From Lepidurus packardi (lineage: Eukaryota > Arthropoda > Branchiopoda > Notostraca > Triopsidae): 64,000 bases of DNA. Numbering within the stretch: the stretch's first letter is position 1; each line of letters starts with the position of its first letter. Shown here piece after piece: positions 1-8,691 of the stretch. The notes below the pieces were generated by a model. The model had not been told where the DNA came from. It was given only the letters and a program-made list of their open reading frames with translations, and made no database searches. The translations under genes were made by a program, and so were the position numbers. The DNA is taken from assembly GCA_023053545.1 (NCBI GenBank), contig JAKZAN010000001.1, positions 4,732,565-4,796,564 on the forward strand, in the 5' to 3' direction.

Positions 1-310
1 CAGTCTCGTTCGTTTTCAATTTCGCGTAAGCCAATCAAGAAAGCTCGCATGGATGAAGAAGGCCGTGTACGTCTAGCTCTTCTCGCGTTACTCCCAGTGC
101 CGGATTTAGCGACCCAGGGCCCCTAGGCAGTTAACTGAGTCGGGGCCCCCATTTTGGCACGTAGCAAGAAAATTGACTTTACTTTTATTTTTTATTTATT
201 CAACGCACTTTCACTTTAGAAAGTAGGCAAGCAGACTTTGAAATGAAATAAGCAAGTACCAACTATACTTTTTCACATTATAATTTGTACATTTACATAT
301 AATTACAAGA

Positions 311-1044
311 TTACATTGCTGCGCGACGAACTTTCTTCTCTGCAAACGCATGACGCATAGTCCACAGACGACATTATTTCTGACTCTATGTACCGCACAG
401 ATAGTGAATTAAGTCTGTTCTCTTCTGTGGTAGATCTTAAATAATTCTTTACTCTCTTTAATGCTGAAAAACGACCGTTCTGCCGAACAATTTCACCCCG
501 GTGTACATAACAGCATCCGGAGCGCTATTCCCACGTTTGGGGTAAATATCCAAAAAGCCTTTTTCCAGAATGTACTTCTATACGTCCAGTAACGATAACT
601 CTTTCCCCCATTTAGCCTCACCTGCAACAAATGAGCTCGCAGGTGTAGACACTCGTTTTCCAAAGTACCATCCAAATCCCCTGGATAGAAAGCTTGCAGG
701 TTCCGTGCTCCATTACGGATGTCTTGAGATTCCAAATTACGAAGCTTCGTGAGAAAGTCAAACTTTTGACTTAAATTCTCGTAAGCAGAGCCAGGTCTCT
801 GTAGTTCTGCAATCAACCTGTCAATAATGACGTTGAAGACGGTGACACTAAATCTGTCCCTGTCGGTCTCGGAGAGTTCGACCCCCCTTTTCCTTTACTT
901 CGTCAAACAGGACTTTTCGCTTACGTTTCCTCTTCATATCGTATGCGTAATTCTGTTCACCACTTCTTTCCATAGCTTTCGACTCATAATGATCGAAGAT
1001 ACCGGCTTTCCTTAAACCTTCTAGGTATGTTACCAAGGACCGAT
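311..1044 (-). pseudogene. hAT transposase C-terminal remnant
   Basis: Read on the minus strand, pieces in shifted frames cover the end of a hAT transposase of the DUF4371/ZMYM-like type. The N-terminal piece ends in frameshifted sequence after VKEKG. The later piece contains PNVGIALRMLLCTPG, the start of the hAT dimerisation domain; the ERSFSTLK core seen in the copy at 8300 is frame-broken here. The BED-finger region and the RNase-H-like catalytic residues are missing. It cannot encode an active transposase. Confidence 0.8.
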
Positions 1045-1336
1045 TTTTCTCTTAATCACTTCTTTTGAACTTACTGTAGACAAGTCAAAACACGCGTGTC
1101 CTTGTGTAAGATGCTAGAGTTGTGGTTTGCAGAGGGATTCAGAATGTGTTGCCACCTTCATTGAAGCGCGAATTATGAAAAGCGGAGAAAAGAACCTACG
1201 CTGGCTTACAAAAATCTGACTTCTTTTTTCTTAACTTCTTTTAACTTTCTTAACTTCTTTTTTTAAAATTTGATCACGTCGTAGGCTTTCAGCCTGTTGA
1301 CGTTTCCTTTATGGAAAAAGGTTCAAGAAAGCATAC

Positions 1337-1379
1337 ATTATTTATTAGTCAGGTACACAGTACCTGACTAATAAATAAT
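1337..1379. repeat. 20-bp-stem perfect hairpin inside the hAT
   Basis: Two 20-base arms, each built on ATTATTTATTAGTCAGGTAC and its complement, flank a 3-base loop (aca). The structure is repeated in all four hAT copies with loop aca or tgt depending on orientation. Confidence 0.9.
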
Positions 1380-1597
1380 AAATACACAGTACCTGACTAA
1401 CTTAACCTAATTAAACATAATATAACCTAACCAAGCTCAAACTAATCTAATTACACTTAAACCTACATGAAAATATATTACCCCGTGGGCCCCTGGGCCA
1501 AGGTCGAAAATGGGCTCCTAAACAGGCCGGGACGGGCCCAATAGCCTCGTGGGGCCCTGGGCCCGTGCCCAGTTGGCCCATGCGATAAGACGGCCCT

Positions 1598-1681
1598 GGT
1601 GTCGGGACTTGAACTGGTGAACTATAGAACGAAAGTTAGGGCCTTTAACCACTCCGCCAATCACTCGGTAGGTGAGGCTCT
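1598..1681 (-). repeat. tRNA-derived segment (Ser/Leu-like A and B boxes) inside the hAT
   Basis: On the minus strand TGGCGGAGTGG (1649-1659) fits the pol III A box and AGTTCAAGTCC (1605-1615) fits the B box, about 35 bases apart. GGCGGAGTGGTTAAAGGC resembles the D arm of tRNA-Ser/Leu. The T stem and acceptor do not pair, so it is not a working tRNA. A SINE head or captured tRNA fragment is likely. Confidence 0.6.
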
Positions 1682-2126
1682 AAGACATAACTTTTTCACA
1701 GTCTCCAAAATGATCTCCAGTTATTTTACATACTATTATATAAATTAATATTTCGTACGGAAAAATTGACATTTTCTTTTCTTTGTCTTGTGCCCTCAAC
1801 GTACTTCGGCACCTGGCCCGGGGCCCCCTTCGAGGCTGGGGCCCCTAGGCAGCTGCCTAGTTTGCCTAGGCGGAGATACGGCACTGGTTACTCCACGTGA
1901 CCAGAGTAGAGTCAAGAACCCAGAAGTAATTACTAAATTGGGTTTATTTTAGTTGATTGTAGTTACTTAATGTTTAGTGTTACTTGTAGATGAAGAACAA
2001 GTTGAAGCTCGTTGGACGCAAGGCCGCATGGGCAAAGCTGGTGAAGCTGACAGACATATTTCGGTTAAACTGCCCAAGCGTTTGTTCTCTGGAAAGCGCG
2101 GCATTGGCAAAACGGACAGGCTTTAA

Positions 2127-2559
2127 GCAGGCTAACTGGACCCTGTTTCATACTATTATATGTCGGCTTTGGCCAGGTCGTTCTTCTTAGCCTGTGTTGA
2201 AACGAAAATTCGAACTGGGTAGTTTCGACATCATTTGTGGCCCTTGAAATGAAATCTGGAAGGACTTGAGAAGAGAATACAAGTTTGCCTTGTAATAAAC
2301 TTTGAAATGACTTTTTACTCATTTAGTACTGCTGATTTTGAGATGTTTTTGACTTTCCTTCAGTTCCAAATGAGATGTTTTGCTCCCTCACCCCGTAATA
2401 CGTACTTGCGTATTTGTTGTACCCATAGAGCGCTCCCCGTAATACGTACTTGCTAATTAGAATAGACGAAATAACAATGGCTGAACCTTACAAATCGGAT
2501 TTTCCGGATGCAAAGTCTACAAAACGTCTCTTAAAAGGTGCTCTTAAAAGCAAGAAGAC
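2127..2559 (+). other. NOG1 3'UTR and conserved leader block (array unit 1)
   Basis: No gene is convincing here. AATAAA at about 2294 could be the old NOG1 poly(A) signal. Further on, CGTAATACGTACTTGC occurs twice about 45 bp apart, followed by a short ATG frame (MAEPYKSDFPDAKSTK) that runs into the pol-element leader after a deletion removing the ...HPILQK end seen in other units. Confidence 0.5.
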
Positions 2560-3143
2560 GCCCCCACGAAACAAGAAGCCAGTGCTGATCTCCTGAGCTC
2601 CCTCGAAGAATACCTTCAAGACTTGAAAGCCCTTTATCAAGAAATCGAAGACAATATTACACTTGTGTGACCTCGAAGACGTCCTGAAAACTCATTTCGA
2701 CGTCCTGAAAAAACTAAAGCAATCGTGGAATGGTCCCGACCAGTGACCAGTGATAAATTGAATAGTTTCCTCGATCTTCATACTATCGTCGATTTGTGAA
2801 AGGTTTTGCTGACATTGCCAAGCCGCTATATAAACTAACCGAAAAGAATGTTCCCTTTGAGTGGTCCGTGTTATGTGAGGAAGCTCTTACAGATCCTAAA
2901 CGGCTCCTTTCTTCAACTCCTGTACTCGCTTTTCCTGATCTGTCCAAAACACTTCTAGTGGACAGCAACGCCAGTAATATTGGGCTAGGAGCCGTGTTGT
3001 CACAAGAAATTGACGGTGTTGAACGGCCTATAGCATATGCAAGTCCATGCTTGATGAGACCAGAGAGTCGTTACTGTGTAACGCGGAAGGAGCTCCAGGC
3101 AGTTAAATTTGCTGTAATGCAATTTAGCCACTATCTCTTTTAG
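2560..3143 (+). pseudogene. Ty3/Gypsy retrotransposon remnant, RT end plus RNase H
   Basis: About 180 bp of gag-like leader (QEDAPTKQE, SSLEEYLQDLK) is joined directly to the end of reverse transcriptase and the RNase H domain, open at 2796-3143. VKGFADIAKPLYKLTEK and IAYASPCLMRPESRYCVTRK are typical of Ty3/Gypsy pol. Protease, the RT YxDD centre and integrase are missing. The first RNase H aspartate is changed (DSNAS here, DSDAS in the copies at 14400 and 41330). The frame stops at 3143 after a deletion that removes the integrase. The same deletion occurs in the unit at 19647. Confidence 0.85.
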
Positions 3144-3360
3144 CACTTAGCTATTATGCAAGCCGGACTTGCGCTACCATTAAAGGTACCATTCCCGACA
3201 GGAAAAAAATAGACAAACGTTACACAATAAAATTTGTATTGAAGAAAATTCACTGAGAGGATACAAAAAATCACCACACAAAAAATCACGATAATTTTCA
3301 CGCAAAGTACGGAAATTTCACTGAAACGAATAGCCAGACATCTTAGAACCCACATCAATG

Positions 3361-4973
3361 CTACGGTTTAGAATTTTGAGCGATAGCTTGACCTACTCGA
3401 ACGATTTGCCCAAGCTGGACGGTAAATTTAAAGTCCTTGGGGGCCTGAAAAATAAGGACAATTGTAGAGGCAAAGTTAAACTCACCGAATACTTCACCTT
3501 TCTCCTGATGGAGACCCTCCCCGCCTGCACGTTCCTTGCGGAAGTAGTAGTCCGTCGTCTTGCGACGTCCAGCACGACAGTATGTTTCCAATTCCTACAA
3601 TAAAAAGAAAAGAAAACTGTTAAGTCACTTTAAAAAACGCAAACTCGTCGACTAACTTACCGGGTCTTTATAGACGTATATGGAGCCGACATTGGTAGCT
3701 CCTACCGCTGTCATGCTGAACAAGCCGTACTGCCACTGGCCAAAGTAAACGGCTCGCTCGTTGAGGGCAAGTAAGCCGGGGACCCATTTGCAAACGCTTG
3801 GGTTCACACTAAACATTTCCTCTAAGATAAAATTCCGGTTAGTAACACCCCTTGTTGTTCTCATGACGAATTACCTGGAAAATGTCGCCGCAATGAAATA
3901 TCCCATTCAACGGGGGAATGAAACCGATGGTAGTCCCCGGGCGCCAGATAGATGACACAGTAGTGGAGGCCGGAGGTTGGGGACCCTGTTGAGAGTTGCA
4001 CCAGTTCAGAGGGTCCCAAAAACTGGCTCAGGGAGTAATACACCCCCTTCACCTGTCCCAACAGTCCATTCCGGTCCACTGCGCCCAAATGGAGGACTTT
4101 CCCATCGGCTGGTGACACCTGTTGTAGAAAACAAACAATATTTAGTACGAGAAACGAGTGCATAAAAACCCCCATCAACTTACAATGCAGTCCGTAGTGT
4201 TGATAGGGCGTGCGCCTGGTTTAAGCGGCCGTCGAAAAAATTCGCCGATGCTGGAGTAGTCGGACAGGTTGTCCGATGCGGCTTCTTCGACGTTTACGCC
4301 AAACGTCCGCGCGTAGAACCCAAGGACCGGCTTCCTCGTCCACTGAGGCAAACGGGTGTTGGCCAGTCGCCCCCAGATGCGCGACAGGGTCGCCCAGGGC
4401 AAGCTGCGATAAGCACGTACCTGTTAACCAAGATAAAAGCATATTAGGTACTTGACTCACATAGCAATTGCTACGCCAGATAGATACAGAAGATCGTATT
4501 AGTCAAAAGAAATCCCCTTAGGGGATTGTATTGATCTTACCTTAAAGGCTCGCGCACAGGCATGCCACGAACGAGGCAAAGCGATCCGTGGAGCAGCGTC
4601 ATCTGTTAAGTAAAAAACACAAGTCAAGTGTTAGGGAGACTGAAAAAAGGTCCCATAATATATATCACAGAAAAATACGTACGTACAACAAACGTACATA
4701 GGAAACAACAACAGAAAAAAGCTGCTTAGGATTTCAGGAGAATTGGGCCATCCATGACCTCCAAATTACAACAAGACGATCAGGACTTCGTTCACAATTT
4801 TTTATGGGTATTTCTGGAAAATAAAAACCGATTAGGACTCGTGTTACAACTCTGTTGCTTTCTTATCGAAAGGGAAAAACCATAGCACTCGCGGTTGAAA
4901 CTATTTGGCTAAGCTTCTTCTGAGACTAGATGTACTTGAATGGTAAACAAAAAGGCAAAAAACGCTTACCCAT
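3361..4973 (-). CDS. PISD: Phosphatidylserine decarboxylase, copy 1 (FAST variant)
   Basis: The enzyme removes CO2 from phosphatidylserine to make phosphatidylethanolamine, in animals mainly at the mitochondrial inner membrane. Exons (minus strand): 4970-4973, 4541-4602, 4184-4420, 3875-4118, 3661-3821, 3361-3594. All junctions have GT/AG borders with phases that join, giving 313 codons. The ATG was chosen because it sits in ACCATGG just before a donor and an in-frame stop lies upstream. Family landmarks: [21 protein letters not shown] (D106), [13 protein letters not shown] (H165, H168), VGATNVGSI, and the self-cleavage site. That site reads FAST here, where the family usually has LGST, so Gly before the future pyruvoyl Ser279 is replaced by Ala. 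The protein is shorter at the N terminus than vertebrate PISD, and no membrane helix is seen before the catalytic part. A missed upstream exon is possible. Confidence 0.88.
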
Positions 4974-5116
4974 GGTCCAGGCAACCCGTACGAAATGAGG
5001 AACCTTCTAAGGTTGAAAAACTGAGGGCACAATACACGAAAACTTTGGGAGAAAATGCAAAAGGCTCCTTCCTGGTTAACGATAGCAAGAAGACTTACCA
5101 AAACAAGTAACAACAA

Positions 5117-5300
5117 TGAAAGTTATAGCGTCACTTGGCGTCACTTCCGGGGTGGCCAGTTCATTGCGTCATTGGTTCCCGAACCCGCTTCCTTCGGGTT
5201 GCTATCCCCAGCATCAACGGTAGAGGATTGGACGAATAGGCGATATGTTGACGCCCTCTTTACCGGTGTTTGGGCGACACTTGATTAATATGGCGGCAAA
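5117..5300. promoter_or_regulatory. Divergent promoter region between PISD and NOG1 sequence
   Basis: TCACTTGGCG is followed directly by TCACTTCCGG; CACTTCCGG (5142-5150) is the ETS/GABP-type site common in promoters of mitochondrial genes. An AATATGGCGGC block (5287-5297) fits the YY1-type motif ATGGCGGC. The region lies just upstream of PISD exon 1 on the minus strand and of NOG1 sequence on the plus strand. Promoter function is inferred from position and motifs only. Confidence 0.5.
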
Positions 5301-5706
5301 ACAACTCCTGTATGACACCTATAAATAGTCCAAAAATATGAGTTCCCTGGTTTCACCGACTGTGGAAAAGAATACGGGGTAGAACCAGGAGTGCATGATA
5401 GAAATGGGTCGGGTGAACGTAAGCTTGGTTAATTTCTAGTTAAGTATTCATATTTTTATGTATACTAATAACAGCTGGAAAGACAAATTCAGATGCAAAA
5501 CCTGATGAGAGAACGCGTGGTAGCCACACAGATAGCTCGAGCATGAGAATAGCTATATTGGATTGGAGTTTTTTCTATTGTGAGTGCATTAGGAAGGATT
5601 GATGGGTAACAAACTTCAAACTCTCTATACTAACATACTTACAGTGCTTGTACCTTTCATGTTTCTCACCTTCAAGTTATAAAAGGACCAGAAGACCTGG
5701 CCTACT
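5301..5706 (+). other. Intron-like DNA before the NOG1 exons
   Basis: No coding match was recognised. A CTTACAG acceptor-like site lies near 5643. The NOG1 N-terminal half, including the P-loop and the G2/G3 motifs, should lie before this point in a normal gene and is absent. Confidence 0.5.
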
Positions 5707-6420
5707 ATTGCCCTTATTTCTGAGCAATGCGGACACAGCCTTGAAGAACAGATTCATCTCTTTGAGAGCATCAAGCCACTATTTACTAAAGGTATATGCT
5801 TCATTATCCAGTGTGATATTTTTACTAATATTTGCTTTATTAGCCCATGCTTGTTACTTTCAAAAAGCGTTCGAGAATGATCATGTCCCAATTGTGCAAA
5901 TGTCTACCGTCACCGAAGAAGGAGTAGTGGAAGTAAAGACAGACGTAAGGGCGGATTATTTATTGGTTTTCTGGTGTTCAATTTGGATTGTCTAGGCTTG
6001 TGAGCGTTGATTGCTAGCGCATCGTGTGGAAGGCAAGATGCGTAGCTAGAAGGTAGAAGGCGTCTTGAACCGTCTAAACGTAGGCGAACCCAGGCGAAAA
6101 GATAACGTTGTTCGTCCAGTTTGCATTCCGGACTCTGTTTCGCAGAAGAAAGCAGCTCAAGCTGAGAAAGAGAAAACAAAAAGGACGGGACGAGCTATCG
6201 AATTGGAACAAGGGGACGACCACATTGTGGATTACAGAAAGAATTATGACCTGCCATACGACTTCAAATACGACAAAATTCCAGAATTCTGATAAAACAA
6301 AAACATTGCCGACTACATTGATCCGGATCTTATGGTGGTTAGTTTACCGTTTTATCTCCGGCCGGTTTTTTTACTTTGTTATCTTAAAAAAAAAAAAGAA
6401 ATTGGAGCAGTTGGAAAATG
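5707..6420 (+). pseudogene. NOG1 (GTPBP4) pseudogene, middle exons (unit 1)
   Basis: Exon 5707-5790 encodes SEQCGHSLEEQIHLFESIKP, very close to the NOG1 SEQCGHGLREQ segment. Exon 5844-5944 gives VQMSTVTEEGVVEVKTD, and exon 5996-6337 gives LLAHRVEGKM...VLNRLNVGEP, IELEQGDDHIVDYRK and DKIPEF...NIADYIDPDLM. GTATAT, GTAAGG and matching AGs mark the introns. The reading is broken by TGA and TAG before LLAHRVE and VEGVLNRL, and by TGATAA between DKIPEF and NIADYIDP. The NKxD GTP-binding segment is missing between the first two exons. A short KKLEQLEK piece at about 6399-6419 is the truncated next exon. The product would be a dead nucleolar GTPase. Confidence 0.87.
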
Positions 6421-6921
6421 CTAACTGGGTAGTTTCGACATCATTTATGGCCCTTGAAATTAAATCTGGAAGGACTTGAGAAGAGAATACAAGTTTCCCT
6501 TGAAATAAACTTTGAAATGACTTTTTACTCGTTTATTACTGCTGATTTTGAGATGTTTTTTACTTTCCTTCAGTTCCAAATGAGCTGTTTTGCTCCCTCC
6601 CCCCGTAATACGTACTTGCGTATTTGTTGTACCCATAGAGCGCTCCCTGTAATACGTACTTGCTTATTAGAAATAGACGAAAGAACAATGTCTGAACCTT
6701 ACAAATCGGATTTTCCGGATGCAAAGTCTACAAAACTTCTCTTAAAAGGTGCTCTCATCCATCCTATTCTTCAGAAGTAGCCCCTAATCACAACGCAGGG
6801 ACCATCTTATTTTTACTCATACCCAAATCCTCCACATTTGGTGCCGTGACCAGGATGAGACGCACAGAAACGAAGTCCATTGATTGACTGAAGATCAAAT
6901 CCTCTCTACTTTCTCAACCCA
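6421..6921 (+). other. Conserved leader block with repeat and retroelement primer-like site (unit 1)
   Basis: The block continues from the NOG1 3'UTR (TGAAATAAACTTTGAAATGAC). It holds two copies of GTAATACGTACTTGC (6606-6620, 6651-6665) and a small ATG frame starting MSEPYKSDFPDAKSTKLLLK that ends HPILQK at 6780. Near 6838-6858, TTTGGTGCCGTGACCAGGATG looks like the primer-binding region after an LTR in BEL/Gypsy-type elements. No complete LTR pair was found. The small frame is kept in four units but has no recognised domain. Confidence 0.45.
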
Positions 6922-7135
6922 CAGTGCCGTATCTCCGCCTAGGCAAACTAGGCAGCTGCCAAGGGGACCCAGTTTCGAAGGGGGCCCCGGGCCAGGTGCC
7001 GAAGTACGTTGAGGGCACAAGACAAAGAAAAGAAAATGTCAATTTTCCGTACGAAATATTAATTTATGTAATAGTATGTAAAATAACTGGAGATCATTTT
7101 GGAGACTGTGAAAAAGTTATGTCTTATAGCCTCAC

Positions 7136-7213
7136 CTACCGAGTGATTGGCGGAGTGGTTAAAGGCCCTAACTTTCGTTCTGTAGTTCACCAGTTCAAGT
7201 CCTGACACCAGGG
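7136..7213 (+). repeat. tRNA-derived segment in hAT copy 3
   Basis: A box TGGCGGAGTGG (7148-7158) and B box AGTTCAAGTCC (7192-7202) are both intact. TTAA at 7159-7162 is the empty counterpart of the Kolobok-like insertion site in the hAT copy at 46795. Confidence 0.6.
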
Positions 7214-7442
7214 CCGTCTTATCGCATGGGCCAACTGGGCACGGGCCCAGGTCCCCACGAGGCTAGGGGGCCCATCCCGACCTGTTTAGGAGCCCATTTT
7301 GGACCTTGGCCCAGGGGCCCACGGAGTAATATATTTTCATGTAGGTTTAAGTGTAATTAGATTAGTTTGAGCTTGGTTAGGTTTGGTTTGGTTAGGTTAT
7401 ATTATGTTTAATTAGGTTAAGTTAGTTAGGTACTGTGTATTT

Positions 7443-7485
7443 ATTATTTATTAGTCAGGTACTGTGTACCTGACTAATAAATAAT
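7443..7485. repeat. Hairpin in hAT copy 3
   Basis: Perfect 20-bp stem with loop tgt, the reverse-orientation counterpart of the hairpin at 1337. Confidence 0.9.
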
Positions 7486-7740
7486 GTATACTTTCTCCAT
7501 AAAGGAAACGTCAACAGGCTGAAAGCCTACGACGTGATCAAATTTAAAAAAGAAGTTAGTCAGATTTTTGTAAGCCAGCGTAGGTTCTTTTCTCCGCTTT
7601 TCATAATTCGCGCTTCAATGAAGGTGGCAACACATTCTGAATCCCTCTGCAAACCACAGCTCTAGCATCTTACACAAGGATACGCGTGTTTTGGCTTGTC
7701 TACAGTAAGTTCAAAAGAAGAGATTAAGAGAAAATCGGTC

Positions 7741-8474
7741 CTTCGTAACATACCTAGAAGATTTAAGGAAAGCCGGTACCTTCGATCATTATGAGTCGAA
7801 AGCTATGGGAAGAAGTGATGAACAGAATTACGCATACGATATGAAGAGGAAACGTAAGCGAAAAGTCCGGTTTGACGAAGTAAAGGAAAAGGGGGTCGAA
7901 CTCTCCGAGACCGGCAGGGACAGATTTAGAGTCACCGTCTTCAACGTCATTATTGACAGGTTGATTTCAGAACTACAGATACGTGGTTCTGCTTACGAGA
8001 ATTTAAGTCAAAAGTTTGACTTTCTCACGAAGCTTCGTAATTTGGAATCTCAAGACATCCGTAATGGAGCACGGAACCTGCAAGCTTTCTATCCAGGGGA
8101 TTTGGATGGTACATTGGAAAACGAGTGTCTACACCTGCGAGCTCATTTGTTTGTCGGCTGAGGCTAAATGGGGGAAAGAGTTATCGTCACTGGACGTATA
8201 CAAGTACATTCTGGAAAAAGGCTTTTTGGATATTTACCCAAACGTGGGAATAGCGCTCCGGATGCTGTTATGTACACCGGGGTCAAATTGTTCGGCAGAA
8301 CGGTCGTTTTCAACATTAAAGAGAGTAAAGAATTATTTAAGATTTACCACAGAAGAGAACAGACTTAATTCACTATCTGTGCTGTACATAGAGTCAGAAA
8401 TAATGTCGTCTGTGGACTATAGTGAAGTCATCCGTTCCTTTGCAGAGAAGAAAGTTCGTCGCACGGCAATGTAA
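7741..8474 (+). pseudogene. hAT transposase C-terminal remnant, best preserved
   Basis: The frame opens near 7741 (YLEDLRKAG) and runs to a stop at 8159, with ENLSQKFDFLTKLRNLESQD and ENECLHLRAHL. A shifted frame then continues to 8474 and holds the hAT dimerisation domain: LEKGFLDIYPNVGIALRMLL, SNCSAERSFSTLKRVKNYLR and ENRLNSLSVLYIESE. One frame break at about 8155-8165 separates the two, where the copies at 650 and 38990 read TTGCAGGTGAGG instead. The catalytic core is absent. The family resembles DUF4371/ZMYM1-like hAT transposases. Confidence 0.85.
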
Positions 8475-8691
8475 TCTTGTAATTATATGTAAATGTACAA
8501 ATTATAATGTGAAAAAGTATAGTTGGTACTTGCTTATTTCATTTTTAAGTCTGCTTGCCAACTGTCTAAAGTCAAAGTTCGTTGAATAAATAAAAAATAA
8601 AAAGTAAAGTAAATTTTTTTGCTACGTGCCAAAATGGGGGCCCCGACTCAGTTAACTGCCTAGGGGCCCTGGGTCGCTAAATCCGGCACTG

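Larger units (their letters stand above)
95..1886 (-). mobile_element. hAT-type DNA transposon, internally deleted, with 8-bp target duplication
   Basis: The ends are CAGTGCCGGATTTAG and its partner CGGAGATACGGCACTG, giving a terminal inverted repeat of the form CAGTGCCGKATYT. GTTACTCC lies at 87-94 and again at 1887-1894, a perfect 8-bp target duplication as expected for hAT. At 1.8 kb, with only the C-terminal transposase part left, it is non-autonomous. Removing one TSD copy and the element rejoins the NOG1 exon in frame across the insertion point (SSSRVTPRDQSRVKNPE), so the insertion is exonic. Confidence 0.93.
1..2126 (+). pseudogene. NOG1 (GTPBP4) pseudogene, 3' exons, split by a hAT element
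   Basis: Exonic pieces at 1-94, 1895-1925 and 1990-2126 encode the C-terminal tail of the nucleolar GTPase NOG1, a 60S ribosome assembly factor. Visible tail motifs are SRSFSISRKPIKKARMDEEG near the start and [20 protein letters not shown] in the last exon, which resemble the vertebrate GEADRH...LLSGKR tail. The exon ending at 1925 is followed by GTAATT and the last exon is preceded by TTGTAG, so splice borders are still recognisable. The last exon opens in one frame (MKNKLKL) and continues in another (GKAGEADRH), so it carries a frameshift. The first exon is cut by the hAT element at 95-1886. The same arrangement recurs at 38360-40480. A dead copy is well supported; the assignment rests on remembered family motifs. 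Confidence 0.8.
6922..8691 (+). mobile_element. hAT-type DNA transposon, copy 3, without matching target duplication
   Basis: The same TIR family (CAGTGCCGTATCTCC and ...ATCCGGCACTG) bounds a 1.77-kb element in the opposite orientation to the copy at 95. The left flank is TCAACCCA and the right flank CTCTTCTG, which do not match. In units lacking the hAT (13975-14582) these two flanks lie about 590 bp apart, so the intervening gag/RT sequence was lost. Confidence 0.9.

Noticed and set aside
1598..1681. Functional tRNA-Ser or tRNA-Leu gene
   Set aside because: Boxes fit, but T stem and acceptor do not pair and no clear anticodon loop forms.
5290..5328. Short ATG frame MAAKQLLYDTYK at the promoter
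   Set aside because: Twelve codons, explained by the YY1-type ATGGCGGC motif; no NOG1 N-terminal match.
6271..6310. Stop codon readthrough or an altered genetic code in NOG1
   Set aside because: Other stops, frameshifts and missing GTPase motifs in the same copies show a pseudogene; PISD and transposon frames use the normal code.
6421..6921. Complete LTR of the Gypsy element
   Set aside because: A primer-site-like sequence follows it, but no second copy on the other side of pol and no TG/CA borders could be fixed.
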